A stretch of DNA of 64,000 bases from Myxococcales bacterium. Its GTDB lineage: Bacteria; Myxococcota_A; UBA9042. The notes under the pieces are model-generated. The model did no database searches and had not been told where the DNA came from. It was given only the letters and a program-made list of their open reading frames with translations. Below are positions 24,347 through 34,185 of this stretch, piece after piece (the first letter of the stretch is position 1; each line of letters starts with the position of its first letter). The DNA lies in the NCBI GenBank assembly GCA_023954815.1, contig JAGSHB010000010.1, positions 1-64,000 on the forward strand. The letters are read 5' to 3'. The position numbers and the translations under genes are program-made.

Positions 24347-27300
24347 ATGCAACTGCCTAGGATTTCACTGGTCGCGGCGGCTGTCGCCCTTATCACCTCC
24401 GGCTGCTTCGTCCAGATCGAGGACAAGAGTCAGACAGGGACCGACCCGTGCACACCCAACCCCTGCCAAAAAGAGGGCGTATGCGCTGAGTGGACGGGCA
24501 CCTGCTCTGTCACCGATGGCGCGGCCGTGTGCTCAGCCTGGAAGACGACGGGTGATGGAGCCGGCGATGCGCCGGCAGCCTACGAGGCCGAAGAGACCCT
24601 GTGCGATGGCTTGGACAACGACTGCGACGGCCTGACCGACGAGTCTCCCAAGGCCGACTTGGCCAAAGCGTGCCCGACCGAAGGCGCGTGCAAAGGCCAA
24701 CAGGCGACCGCAGTTTGTGCGGGCGGCGCATGGCAGTGCTCGTTCGTAGCAACCCCAGCTTGGGAAGTGACGGAGACCCTCTGTGACGGTATCGACAACG
24801 ACTGTGACGGCGAGACCGACGAAGGCGCCGTGCCCACGCTCAAGACCTGCAAACGCGCTGGCGTGTGCAGCGGACTAGCCGCCCCCACCTGTGCGGAAGG
24901 CAAATGGGACTGCCACTACGACGACGCGACTGACTATGAGGCAACCGAGCAATCCTGCGACGGCAAAGACAACGACTGCAATGGCAAAGTCGACACAGAT
25001 CTAAGTGTTGCCGCGCTACCTGGCGGCGCCAAATGCAAGGACCTGGGTGTATGCGCCGACGGCGTCTCCATCGTGTGCAAGGGCGGCGTGGCTGTCTGTG
25101 ACTATGCGGCGGTGAGTGACTGGGAGGCGGTCGAGACAACCTGTGACAGCAAGGACAACGATTGTGACGGCACCCAGGACAACATCCAGGGCAGCAAACT
25201 CGCGCTGAAGAACTCAGACACTGGCGATTGCAACAAGACCGGCGTGTGCAAGGCATCGGCGAACGTGTCGCGCACCTGTGCGGGCGGGAAGTGGGCTTGC
25301 GACTATGGTGCGGTGCCCTATTACGAGGCCAAAGAGAGCCTGTGCGACGGACGAGACAACGACTGCGACGGCAAGGCGGACAACAACCTGCCTGAACCAG
25401 CGACCTCGCCCTGCGGCAGCGCGGGTGTGTGTGGAGAAGGAAAGTCCGTGTGCTCGGGCGGCCTCTGGACGTGTGACTGGGCGGCCCTGGGCAAGAAGGG
25501 CTACGAAGCGTTCGAGCAGGTCTGCGACGGAAAGGACAATGACTGCGACGGCAAGACTGACGAAACCCTGTCGGCGGCTAGCAATGGCTGCAAGACCCAG
25601 GGCGTGTGCGCCCATGGCTCAGAAGTCGGCTGCAAGGCCGGAAAAGCAGTCTGCGACTACGGCTTCGTGCTCGCGTTCGAGGCCACTGAGACCTCCTGCG
25701 ACGGCAAGGACAACGACTGCGACGGTCAGACCGACGAGGCTGAGAGCCTCGATGTCAGCCAGAGTGGCTGCGCCGTCGGTGTGTGCAAAGGCAGCGCCAA
25801 GGCCACCTGTGGTAACGGCAAGTGGCAGTGTAGTTTCAAGGATGTGAAGGGCTATGAGAGCTCGGAGCTATCGTGCGACGGCAAGGATAACGACTGCGAC
25901 GGCAAGACCGACGAGGGTCTGACCGACGTGACCGCCGCCAAATGCAAGACACTCGGCGTCTGCAAAGGCGCAGCAGCGGCCCTGTGTACAGGCGGCAAAT
26001 ACGCGTGCACCTACACCGCCAACGACTACCAGTCGACGGAGTCTCTGTGCGATGGCAAGGACAACGACTGCGACGGTCAGACCGACACAGGGCTTTGCTC
26101 CGCGGGGAACGCGTGCACAGCCAACACGCAATGCAAGACGGGCGGCTGCACCAAAGTGTTGGGCGGGACTGGCAGCGTCTGCACCGACAAAGCCAACCAG
26201 TGCGCTCAGCGCGGCAGTGACGGCAAAGTCAGCTACGTGGACAATGGCACCGTCTCTTGCGCCGATGCGAGCTCAACTCAAACCTGTACAAGCGGCGCCT
26301 TTGCTTCGCCCAAAGCTTGCCCGAAATCGTCGCCTGCATGCGTGAGCGGTGTGTGCCAGCTGTGCGTACCCAACGAAAAGCGCTGCGACGCGAGCAAGCC
26401 GGGGGACGTGGTCAAGTGCAGCGCCGACGGCAAGTCTCAGACCAAGCTGACTACCTGCCAGACAGGCAAGTGCGCCGGTGCTGGGGTGTGCGTGGTCAAG
26501 ACGACCATCACTGCGAATAAGGCGACGGTGTCGGGCAGCCAGCCAGCAGTGGCCGCGATCGACGGTGGCGGTTTTGTCGTGGTGTGGGTGGATGCCCAGC
26601 CGCTGAGCAATGTCATCGTCGGGCGCATGTACAAGGCCGATGGCAGCCCTGTTGGCGCGCAGTTCGATATCAGCGACAAGAAAAAGCCCACCGACTCCCT
26701 GCCATCGGTCGCGGCACTCGGCAAAGGCTTCGCCGCGGTCTGGACGTCTGGCGACAAGGGCAGCGATGTGATCCTGCGCAAATTTGATGCGGCCGGAAAG
26801 GCGATCGGGGGAGAGGAGGCCCTGGCCACAACCACGACCGGTGTTCAGCGCCACCCGACCATCACCGCATTTGGCGGCGGCGTGGTCGCGGCTTGGACGT
26901 CCGAATCGGTCGATGCGAAGGGATCTGGCGTGGTGCTGCAGCGCTACGACGCGACAGGCGAGAAGCTCGGCAAAGAGACCCTGGTCAATGCCAAGTCGAC
27001 CGCACAACCCGAATCGGAAGCCGCTGACGAGAGCGGCCCGTCGTTGGCAGCCCTCGGCAATGGCGAACTCGTCGTCTCCTGGGTCCGCGTGGCCAACGGC
27101 ATCGGCGCGGTCTGGGCCAGGCGTTTCAGCAGCAAGGGCTTGGTCGCCGGCGCGCCGTCCGCCATCAGCAGCGCCAACGTCAACATCAACCAGGCCCGTA
27201 TCGCCTTTGGCAGCAACGGCATCGGTCACGGCGTCTGGCGGCAACTCAATGGCTCGGATGGCTGGGACGTCATGCACGTACGGATTAGCGCTGACCTCAA

Positions 27301-27616
27301 GCCCGTGGGTACCGCCACGATCATCCACAAGACGGTGACCGATGAACAGAGCCTGCCGAGCGTGTCCGTCGCCACAGACGGTCGATTGACGGCTGTATGG
27401 CAGTCCTACAGCAAGGCTGACGGGTACGACCTGCGTGTGCGGGACCAACTCGCTAGCGGCGCGTGGGCCAGTGCGGACACGCTGCTGATTTCTCCAGCCA
27501 AGGGGGAGCAGGATCAAGGCACCGTGCTCGCCTTCGCTGACGGCCGCACCCTCTTCGCCTGGCGTGCCCGGACCAGTGACATCGCGAAGGGCCTTATCCA
27601 GTTGGTGTTCCGATGA
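24347..27616 (+). CDS. MopE-like Cys-rich repeat lipoprotein with beta-propeller-like C-terminus
   Basis: 1089 residues; signal MQLPRISLVAAAVALITSGC. Residues about 80-590 carry nine units of about 55-60 residues, each with a CDGxDNDCDGxTDE-type motif (some variants: CDSKDNDCDGTQD, CDGKDNDCNGKVD). This is the putative metal-binding motif named after the copper protein MopE; the acidic residues could equally bind calcium. Residues about 600-720 are a different Cys-rich region. From about 725 to the end there are seven blade-like repeats centred on Trp (WVDAQ, WTSGD, WTSES, WVRVA, WRQLN, WQSYS, WRART), suggesting a seven-bladed propeller. Probably an outer-surface protein. The stop overlaps the mpl start. 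Confidence 0.88.
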   Translation: MQLPRISLVAAAVALITSGCFVQIEDKSQTGTDPCTPNPCQKEGVCAEWTGTCSVTDGAAVCSAWKTTGDGAGDAPAAYEAEETLCDGLDNDCDGLTDESPKADLAKACPTEGACKGQQATAVCAGGAWQCSFVATPAWEVTETLCDGIDNDCDGETDEGAVPTLKTCKRAGVCSGLAAPTCAEGKWDCHYDDATDYEATEQSCDGKDNDCNGKVDTDLSVAALPGGAKCKDLGVCADGVSIVCKGGVAVCDYAAVSDWEAVETTCDSKDNDCDGTQDNIQGSKLALKNSDTGDCNKTGVCKASANVSRTCAGGKWACDYGAVPYYEAKESLCDGRDNDCDGKADNNLPEPATSPCGSAGVCGEGKSVCSGGLWTCDWAALGKKGYEAFEQVCDGKDNDCDGKTDETLSAASNGCKTQGVCAHGSEVGCKAGKAVCDYGFVLAFEATETSCDGKDNDCDGQTDEAESLDVSQSGCAVGVCKGSAKATCGNGKWQCSFKDVKGYESSELSCDGKDNDCDGKTDEGLTDVTAAKCKTLGVCKGAAAALCTGGKYACTYTANDYQSTESLCDGKDNDCDGQTDTGLCSAGNACTANTQCKTGGCTKVLGGTGSVCTDKANQCAQRGSDGKVSYVDNGTVSCADASSTQTCTSGAFASPKACPKSSPACVSGVCQLCVPNEKRCDASKPGDVVKCSADGKSQTKLTTCQTGKCAGAGVCVVKTTITANKATVSGSQPAVAAIDGGGFVVVWVDAQPLSNVIVGRMYKADGSPVGAQFDISDKKKPTDSLPSVAALGKGFAAVWTSGDKGSDVILRKFDAAGKAIGGEEALATTTTGVQRHPTITAFGGGVVAAWTSESVDAKGSGVVLQRYDATGEKLGKETLVNAKSTAQPESEAADESGPSLAALGNGELVVSWVRVANGIGAVWARRFSSKGLVAGAPSAISSANVNINQARIAFGSNGIGHGVWRQLNGSDGWDVMHVRISADLKPVGTATIIHKTVTDEQSLPSVSVATDGRLTAVWQSYSKADGYDLRVRDQLASGAWASADTLLISPAKGEQDQGTVLAFADGRTLFAWRARTSDIAKGLIQLVFR

Positions 27617-29094
27617 GCTTTGTTCCCGGTCCTGCTGAGCGCGTTCCTGAGCCACGGCCCGAGGTCGATTACAGCAAGGTGCGCAGCGTCCATCTTATGG
27701 GGATCGGCGGGTCGGCCATGGGCAACTTCGCCGGCATGCTGCAGTCCCGTGGGCTGGAGGTACGCGGCTCCGACGCCGGGATCTTCGATCCGATGCGCGG
27801 CAATTTGGAACGCTGGAAGATCCCCTTCCAAGAGGGCTACAAGGCTGAAAATCTGGGCTGGAATCCAGATCTGGTCGTCGTCGGCAATGTAATTCGGCGG
27901 GACAATCCAGAAGCCACGGCGATGCGCGCCCAGAATCTGGCCTACACCTCGTTTCCTGAGGCGCTGGGTGAGTGGCTGCTGCGCGATCGCACGCCGGTGG
28001 TTGTCACCGGTACGCACGGTAAGACCACGACGACGTCGTTGCTAGCGTGGCTGCTGGAGGCCACCGGCCGGTCCCCTGGGCTGCTGGTCGGCGGTGTGCC
28101 CACAAATCTCGGCCGCTCGTTTCAAATCGGCTCAGGCGACACGTTCGTTATCGAGGGCGACGAGTACGACACCGCTTATTACGACAAGCGACCCAAGTTC
28201 GTTCACTACCGGCCGCACCACACCATCCTGACCTCGGTGGAGTTCGATCACGCCGACATCTACCCCGATTTCGCCGCTGTGAGCCGCGCATTCCGATTGC
28301 TTGCCTCGCTGGTCGACCCAAATGGGCAGCTGTGCGCCTGGGGTGGGGACCCGCGGGTGACCGATGTGCTCGATGCGTGCCGCGCCAGGGTCCTGCGTTA
28401 TGGCCTGAGCGATGATCCCGGTGAGCTGGACGCCATCGCCACCCTATCGGAGCTCGGGCCGACGGGCGCGCACTTCGATCTCCATGTGCACGGTACCCAC
28501 GTCGGCAAGTTCGTCTCGCCCATGGCCGGGCGCCACAATGTACGCAACGCCACTGCGGCTTTGTTGACGGTCCTAGACCTCGGTGTGCCGGTTGCGGAAG
28601 CTGCCGAGGCCCTGAGCCAGTTCAAGGGAATCAAGAAACGGCAGGAGGTTCGCGGGGTTGTTAACGACATCACCGTGATCGACGACTACGCCCATCATCC
28701 GACCGCCGTCGAAGAGACGATCGCCGCGATCCGGGCCGCCTATCCGGGGCAAAAGCTCTGGGCGCTGTTCGAAGCCGAGTCCAATACCAGCCGCCGTCAG
28801 ATCTTCGAGCAACGCTATCCGCCCGCTTTTGCGCAGGCGGACGAGGTGGTGTTTTGCAGCCCGCTGCGTAAAGAAGGCGACAAGCTTCGGGAAGACCAGC
28901 TGCTGGACGTAGGCGCAATGGTTCGGGTGATCGCCGATGGCGGTACGCCTGCGCACTACCTGCCAGACGTGGCTGACATCGTCGATCTGGTGGCCACTGA
29001 GGCCAAGCCAGGCGACGTGATTTTGGCCATGAGCGGGCGCAATTTCCGCGGACTGCACGCCGATCTGCTCGCGCGCCTCGCCGCCGATCAGTAA
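27613..29094 (+). CDS. mpl: UDP-N-acetylmuramate:L-Ala-D-Glu-mDap ligase
   Basis: Peptidoglycan recycling ligase that reattaches the recovered tripeptide to UDP-MurNAc. Mur-ligase fold: N-terminal Rossmann SVHLMGIGGSAMGNFAGML, ATP loop VVTGTHGKTTTTSLLAWLLE, EGDEYDTAYYDKRPKF (Mpl-specific), SVEFDHADIYPDF and the C-terminal YAHHPTAVEETIAAIR. 493 residues versus about 457 in E. coli. It starts within the stop of the preceding surface lipoprotein gene (ATGA), an unusual pairing. Mpl is typical of Gram-negative bacteria, which supports a diderm host. Confidence 0.95.
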   Translation: MSFVPGPAERVPEPRPEVDYSKVRSVHLMGIGGSAMGNFAGMLQSRGLEVRGSDAGIFDPMRGNLERWKIPFQEGYKAENLGWNPDLVVVGNVIRRDNPEATAMRAQNLAYTSFPEALGEWLLRDRTPVVVTGTHGKTTTTSLLAWLLEATGRSPGLLVGGVPTNLGRSFQIGSGDTFVIEGDEYDTAYYDKRPKFVHYRPHHTILTSVEFDHADIYPDFAAVSRAFRLLASLVDPNGQLCAWGGDPRVTDVLDACRARVLRYGLSDDPGELDAIATLSELGPTGAHFDLHVHGTHVGKFVSPMAGRHNVRNATAALLTVLDLGVPVAEAAEALSQFKGIKKRQEVRGVVNDITVIDDYAHHPTAVEETIAAIRAAYPGQKLWALFEAESNTSRRQIFEQRYPPAFAQADEVVFCSPLRKEGDKLREDQLLDVGAMVRVIADGGTPAHYLPDVADIVDLVATEAKPGDVILAMSGRNFRGLHADLLARLAADQ

Positions 29095-29118
29095 TCCAGC
29101 GATCTAGCAAAAGAATCG

Positions 29119-29148
29119 TTGACATTTGACGTGCATCACCCGCACGAT
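29119..29148 (+). promoter_or_regulatory. Candidate promoter for rpsA
   Basis: A perfect TTGACA (29119-29124) lies 140 bases before the chosen rpsA start; the matching -10 about 18 bases downstream (CACGAT) is poor. The long leader could hold S1 autoregulation, but I see no specific fold. Confidence 0.3.
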
Positions 29149-29264
29149 GGCGCGCCTTTTGAAGAGAAGGCACGTGCTGACGCTCCCACTATTGCACACA
29201 AGGCAGGGGCGTTTGGACCAATAAATCACCTTTGCGCCTAGTGAGCACCCCAGGAAAATACCTT

Positions 29265-30968
29265 ATGGAAATGACTCAGATGCCGGCCGACGAGGCCGAG
29301 TTCGAAGCCCTCTTTGCCGAATGGGAAAAAGGCCAGCAAGTTGACGAAGGCACGATCGTAGAGGGCACCGTCCTCACCATCGGCAAGGACTTCGTCATCA
29401 TCGACATCGGATACAAGTCGGAAGGTCAGATTGCGACCGCCGAGTTCACCGAGCATGACGGCACGATCAACATCGTCCCCGGCGAACTGGTTGAGGTCTA
29501 CGTCGAGCGTCGTGAGAACGACATCGGCTTGGTCGAGCTCTCCAAGGAAAAAGCCGATCGCCTCAAGATTTGGGACGAGATCGCCGAAGCCTGCGAGAAC
29601 GAAGAGCTGGTCGAGGGTGTCATCACCGGTCGCGTCAAAGGCGGCCTCACGGTGGACATCGGCGTCAAAGCCTTCTTGCCCGGCAGCCAGGTCGACTTGC
29701 GCCCCGTGCGCAACCTCGAGAAGTACATCGGCCAGCGTTTCCACTTCAAGGTCATCAAGTTCAACAAGCGCCGTGGCAACATCGTGCTCAGCCGCCGTGC
29801 CCTGCTCGAGAAGCAGCGTGAGGCCCTCAAGGCTCAGACGCTCGCCAAGTTGCAGGAAGGCATGCTCATCGACGGCGTGGTCAAGAACATCACCGATTAC
29901 GGTGCGTTCATCGACCTCGGCGGCATCGACGGCCTGCTCCACATCACGGATATGAGTTGGGCGCGGATCAACCACCCGAGCGAGATGTTCGAGGTTGGCC
30001 AGTCGCTGCGCGTCAAAGTCCTCAAGTACGACGCAGAGCGTGAGCGCGTCAGCTTGGGCCTCAAGCAGAACACGGACGATCCGTGGTTGAGCGTCGATTC
30101 GCGCTACGCCGTTGGTCAGACCGTGGGCGGCAAGGTTGTGAGCCTGGCTGACTACGGTGCGTTCATCGAGCTCGAAGAGGGCGTCGAGGGTCTGGTGCAC
30201 ATCTCCGAGATGAGCTGGACCAAGCGCGTCAAGCATCCGTCCAAGCTGCTGAGCATCGGTGACGAAGTGTCGGCCGTGGTCCTCGAGATCGACAGCCGCT
30301 CTAAGCGCATCAGCCTCGGCATGAAGCAGACTGAGCAGAATCCGTGGGACGTGCTCGCGCAGACCTACCCTCCCGGAACCAAGGTCTCGGGCGTGGTCCG
30401 CAACATCACCAACTTCGGCATCTTCATCGGCATCGATGAGGGCATCGACGGCCTGTGCCACGTGACTGACCTCAGCTGGTCGCACGGCACGGACAACCCC
30501 GCCGACGCCTACAAGAAGGGTGACGAGGTCGAGGCTGTCGTTCTGAGCATCGATCCTGAGAAAGAGCGTTTCTCGCTCGGCATCAAGCAGCTCGCCGGTG
30601 ACCCGTGGATGAACATCCACAGCAAGTACCCGCGCGGCTCGATCCAGAAGGGTAAAGTCACGAAGTTGCTCGACTTTGGCGGCATCATTGAGCTCGACGA
30701 GTTCATCGAAGGCTTCCTGCACATCTCCGAGATCGCCGAGGAGAAGGTCGAGAACATTCACAGCGCGCTGACCGAGGGTCAAGAGGTGAACGTCAAGATC
30801 ATCTCGATCATCCCCGAGGAGCGTAAGCTCGGTCTGTCCATCAAGCGTGTCGATCACGACGATGGCGACTACTCCTACGACAACCAGGCTCCGGAGTCGG
30901 CAACGACTTTGGGTGAGCTGATTCGGGCCAAGCTCGACGTCAGCAACTTGCCGAACGTCGAAGGCTAG
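29265..30968 (+). CDS. rpsA: 30S ribosomal protein S1
   Basis: mRNA-binding ribosomal protein with six S1 (OB-fold) domains, each recognisable by a GxVxxixdyGaFidl...GLlHisdmSW-type block (for example DGVVKNITDYGAFIDLGG and GGKVVSLADYGAFIELEEG). 567 residues from ATG 29265 (AGGAA upstream), close to the E. coli length of 557; an in-frame TTG at 29232 is less likely. A strong terminator follows the stop. Codon use is highly biased, as expected for a highly expressed gene, which also creates a long antisense open frame that is not real. Confidence 0.96.
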   Translation: MEMTQMPADEAEFEALFAEWEKGQQVDEGTIVEGTVLTIGKDFVIIDIGYKSEGQIATAEFTEHDGTINIVPGELVEVYVERRENDIGLVELSKEKADRLKIWDEIAEACENEELVEGVITGRVKGGLTVDIGVKAFLPGSQVDLRPVRNLEKYIGQRFHFKVIKFNKRRGNIVLSRRALLEKQREALKAQTLAKLQEGMLIDGVVKNITDYGAFIDLGGIDGLLHITDMSWARINHPSEMFEVGQSLRVKVLKYDAERERVSLGLKQNTDDPWLSVDSRYAVGQTVGGKVVSLADYGAFIELEEGVEGLVHISEMSWTKRVKHPSKLLSIGDEVSAVVLEIDSRSKRISLGMKQTEQNPWDVLAQTYPPGTKVSGVVRNITNFGIFIGIDEGIDGLCHVTDLSWSHGTDNPADAYKKGDEVEAVVLSIDPEKERFSLGIKQLAGDPWMNIHSKYPRGSIQKGKVTKLLDFGGIIELDEFIEGFLHISEIAEEKVENIHSALTEGQEVNVKIISIIPEERKLGLSIKRVDHDDGDYSYDNQAPESATTLGELIRAKLDVSNLPNVEG

Positions 30969-30993
30969 TCTGTCTAGTATCTAGGTAGCGAAG

Positions 30994-31036
30994 ACGCCCC
31001 GCACCGATCGCATCGGTGCGGGGCGTTTTTCGTTTT
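30994..31036 (+). terminator. Strong Rho-independent terminator of rpsA
   Basis: Arms 30994-31008 (ACGCCCCGCACCGAT) and 31012-31026 form a perfect 15-base-pair stem with a three-base loop, followed by TTTTTCGTTTTT. Confidence 0.95.
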
Positions 31037-31231
31037 TGCAGAGAGCAATCTTCCGACCATTCAGCAGGTCGCAATCGAACAAATGCCCGTGGCGGGGCGA
31101 TGACAAGCCGGTCCCCACTACACTGCCTGCTCGGCTAAGAAACCGCCCTGGCGGCCTCCCAGTGCCCAATGCGGGCATTTTGGAGTCAAAAACACGGGCA
31201 AATTCGGCTCCGGGCGCTCCCGAACGCCGAT

Positions 31232-31978
31232 CTACGGATGACCGTCATCGAGCCACGACAAGCAGCATGGATAGCGGAAAGCATTGGCACACCGGCCGAG
31301 TGACGCGGGTCGTGAGGCGCCTGAGACCTCGTTGTGGCTGCGTAGCGCCGCGTTCCAGTCGCCGTCGCGGGCGCGGGACCAGATCGCGGGTGCTGATGGC
31401 GTGACGGCCGCTGGCACATCAACAGCATCGAGGGCAGTACCCAAGACACCGCGTACCTCGACGCGTCCGCCCTTGTCCGTCAATCGTAGGGTTCGGTCCA
31501 AGCGCACCGCGACGGCGCCAGCGGGCAACGCTAGCGGTCCAGCTGTGTCTGTTGCGAGAACCGCTGCCGTCCGCGGCGGGATACATGGGCTGCTGGCGAT
31601 GCCACCTCGGCGCTCACCGTTCCACCAAAGGCTGGCGCCACCGAGATGGACCGGCACGTCCGCTCGAGACACCAACTCCACCATCTCATCCTTTCCATTG
31701 CTGGCACCGTCGCCGTTGTGATCCAGGCCCCCCGGCCGTTGCACAACCTCATTGATGACCAGCTCTCCGGTGGCCGCAGCCCGGCAAGGCATGATGCCAG
31801 CGGCGTCGCTACTGCCTGCCCCGTCGGATGGCGCGGCGATATCTTCACCGCTGACTGCATGCTGCCCTGCTGGCCAAGTCGGCTGACATGCCGTGCACTG
31901 AGCTAGGAGCCCCCCAATCAGGGCTGTGGTTTGAATGAGGTGGCGCATCACCGCGCCCCTTGGATTGACTGTCTTCAT
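31232..31978 (-). CDS. Secreted protein with lamin-tail-like domain
   Basis: 248 residues from ATG 31978, which has GGAGG six bases upstream. The N-terminus has a hydrophobic signal (HLIQTTALIGGLLAQCTACQ) with two candidate lipid cysteines. From about residue 75, GELVINEVVQRPGGLDHNGDG...DEMVELVSRADVPVHLGGASLWW follows the lamin-tail (LTD) fold seen in bacterial surface proteins: an Asn-Glu start, an Asp-rich calcium-like loop, E(F/L)VEL and a final strand segment. The C-terminus contains further Cys (NAFRYPCCLSW). LTDs often sit beside nucleases or envelope proteins; none is adjacent here. Confidence 0.7.
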   Translation of the reverse strand: MKTVNPRGAVMRHLIQTTALIGGLLAQCTACQPTWPAGQHAVSGEDIAAPSDGAGSSDAAGIMPCRAAATGELVINEVVQRPGGLDHNGDGASNGKDEMVELVSRADVPVHLGGASLWWNGERRGGIASSPCIPPRTAAVLATDTAGPLALPAGAVAVRLDRTLRLTDKGGRVEVRGVLGTALDAVDVPAAVTPSAPAIWSRARDGDWNAALRSHNEVSGASRPASLGRCANAFRYPCCLSWLDDGHP

Positions 31979-32069
31979 CGATACCTCCTGGGCAACACGC
32001 CCAAGAAGTACGTCGCTACAGCGCGACAAAATCGTCGGTTCGGACTGTCAGAAAGTTCGAATTCAACAC

Positions 32070-32110
32070 CAAAAACAGCCGCGCCGACCCTAGAAAAGGG
32101 CCGGCGCGGC
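32070..32110 (-). terminator. Terminator downstream of the HEAT-like lipoprotein gene
   Basis: On the minus strand, GCCGCGCCG pairs with CGGCGCGGC (arms 32078-32086 and 32102-32110), extended by GGG/CCC after one mismatch, and is followed by TGTTTTTGG. It lies about 30 bases after the stop at 32143. Confidence 0.8.
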
Positions 32111-32142
32111 AGCGTGATTGCAGTCGGAACTACTTGAGTTGC

Positions 32143-33969
32143 CTACTTTGTTTTGGGTGCGGCCTTCGGTGCTGCGGGTGCCTTCTTGGCGCCAGCGCCG
32201 CCCTTTTCCGCGTTGATCGCGGCGGCAGCCTTTTCCAAGCGGCTCATCATGTGGTTGAGCAGGATGTCGAACTCCCAGTCCCAGGTGGTGTTGTTCGGCT
32301 TCTGCACCTCGCGCTGCTGCGTCGCGTAGATGAGCTTCATGTGCTCAACCGAGGCGGCACGCATCTTCAAGCCAACGAAGATGACCTGGCGAAGCGTGGT
32401 GTCCGCAGGGGACGACTTCTCGAAAGCTGCGAGCAAGGGCTTGATCACGTCGGCGCCCTTGGCCGCCAAGTGAACCAGACCGATCGCGGCCTTTTCCTTC
32501 TGGATGTTGTCGCCGGTCTTCAGGAAGCCAGCGTAGCAGCCACCCAATGCGCCGAGCTTGGTCTTCGCGTCGGGCGCTGCGTCCCATGCGACCTTGCACT
32601 GCTCGACAACCTTCACGCGGCCAGCGATCGTCGGATCTTTGATGGCGCGCTGCGTACCCTCGTTCGTGTCTGCGACGATGACCTTCTGCCACTCGTCCCA
32701 GTTTGCAGGCTCGAGTGCGTACGACATCGGCGTGATGAAGTCGCCCCGCTCCTGCGGTTTGATCGCGTTGTAGGCCTTGACCATCTCGGCCCAGGAATTA
32801 CTCGCGCCGGAGATCGATAGTCCCAAGAAGGGCATGGTGCGCTGCTCAACCGTGCCGCCCTGCGTCGAAGCGAGAGTTCCGATCTGCGCGGCGACGGGCT
32901 GCAGCCCCTCACCCATGGAAGCCAATGCCCACATCGACAACTGTAGACGACTGATGATGTAGCCGCTCCACGGCTGACCACGCTTGATCGTGTCCCAGAT
33001 CTTGGGCTTGCCCTCGTCGGAGGCGTCGATGACTTTCGCGGCGCGCGACACGATCGACGCGGCGGTGCGGCGGTCATGCAAATCGCCGAGCAGCTGCGCG
33101 AGCTTCGGGCCTTCCTGCCATTCCCACCAGAACAGGCCCTTTGCCTTGGCCCACTTGGCGAACTTTTCGTCCTGCTTGGTGAAGATGCCCATCAGGCGAC
33201 CGGCGACCTTGGTCGGATCGATCACAGCCAGCGCGAGGCGGGCCTGGCCATAAGCCTCAGCGCGGGCAGCGTCGTGGATGAAGACACCGTGGAGGTAGAC
33301 CTCAAACGCCTTGTCGCTGTTGATCCGCAGCTTGGTCAGGTACTTCAGCGCCTGAATGTTGACCGCGATGCTCTGCGTGGCCGGATCGGCGTCGGCGAGC
33401 TCCAAGAACAAGTCGACGTACGCCTTCTTGTCCTTCTCGTCGGGGATGGATAGCCACAGGGCCTGCAACAGGTTGCCCTTGGCCTCGCCGTCTTTCACGC
33501 GGCGGACCACGGCGGCGAGCGCCTTGACGACGTCTTTCTCGGGCGCCCACTCCTTCTTGCCACGCTCGTACGCGTCGCGGCGCCACGCGCTGATGATGTT
33601 GGCGACGGTCGGCGCGCTGTCGAGATGGCCGAGGGCCTTCACGAACAGGGTCTGCACCCGCTTTTGCAGCTTGGGACTAGCCTGCCCAACGCTGCCGAGC
33701 GCTTCGACCAGCGGCACGCGGTACTTGGCCTGCTTATCGATGATCTTAGCGAAACGCTCGAACACCTTGTCATTGTCGCACTTGAGCTGATCTTTCGACG
33801 ACAAGGCGCGGATCTCTTTGATCGAACTCATGCGTTCGGCGGGATCTTCGCTCTTGTCGAGAACGAGGCTGTAGTAGCGGCAGGATTTCTCACCGCGCTG
33901 GCACCCCGAGAGGAGTGCGGCGGCGGCCAGGGCGAACACAAGAGCGCGCACGAGGCGACGACGAGTCAT
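32143..33969 (-). CDS. Large helical (HEAT-like) lipoprotein
   Basis: 608 residues from ATG 33969 (AAGGGG upstream); signal MTRRRLVRALVFALAAAALLSGC with lipobox LLSGC. The body is almost entirely helical, with repeated 35-45-residue pairs (RVPLVEALGSVGQASPKLQKR, KDVVKALAAVVRRVKDGEAKGNLLQALWLS) in the manner of HEAT repeats; four cysteines follow the lipid one. The end is a Lys/Ala/Pro tail (KKAPAAPKAAPKTK). Likely a periplasmic scaffold or binding protein; no catalytic motif is visible. Relatives with this plan are frequent in Myxococcota. Confidence 0.8.
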   Translation of the reverse strand: MTRRRLVRALVFALAAAALLSGCQRGEKSCRYYSLVLDKSEDPAERMSSIKEIRALSSKDQLKCDNDKVFERFAKIIDKQAKYRVPLVEALGSVGQASPKLQKRVQTLFVKALGHLDSAPTVANIISAWRRDAYERGKKEWAPEKDVVKALAAVVRRVKDGEAKGNLLQALWLSIPDEKDKKAYVDLFLELADADPATQSIAVNIQALKYLTKLRINSDKAFEVYLHGVFIHDAARAEAYGQARLALAVIDPTKVAGRLMGIFTKQDEKFAKWAKAKGLFWWEWQEGPKLAQLLGDLHDRRTAASIVSRAAKVIDASDEGKPKIWDTIKRGQPWSGYIISRLQLSMWALASMGEGLQPVAAQIGTLASTQGGTVEQRTMPFLGLSISGASNSWAEMVKAYNAIKPQERGDFITPMSYALEPANWDEWQKVIVADTNEGTQRAIKDPTIAGRVKVVEQCKVAWDAAPDAKTKLGALGGCYAGFLKTGDNIQKEKAAIGLVHLAAKGADVIKPLLAAFEKSSPADTTLRQVIFVGLKMRAASVEHMKLIYATQQREVQKPNNTTWDWEFDILLNHMMSRLEKAAAAINAEKGGAGAKKAPAAPKAAPKTK

Positions 33970-34185
33970 GGGCTGGATCCCCTTAGTCTGGGTGGAGAGG
34001 GCGCTGAGGGCGCTTCTCTCGCTCGTGGAGGGCGGCGACGGCATCGCGGCAGCAAGAAACTGGGTGCCGTGGCAAAGACGGACCGGGCGCAGTATGGGCT
34101 GAGACATTTTGACCGTCAACGGGACCGGGCAACAATACGCGCCAGAGGTTTGACAGGAGCCCAACAGGCGGCTTGACTGAAAGGG

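Noticed and set aside
26273-27655. 460-residue open frame antisense to the MopE-like gene
   Set aside because: Covers a gene with clear repeats on the plus strand; no signal or motif.
29238-30857. 539-residue open frame antisense to rpsA
   Set aside because: Mirror of the strongly biased codons of S1; Leu/Val/Asp-rich with no domain, while S1 on the other strand is certain.
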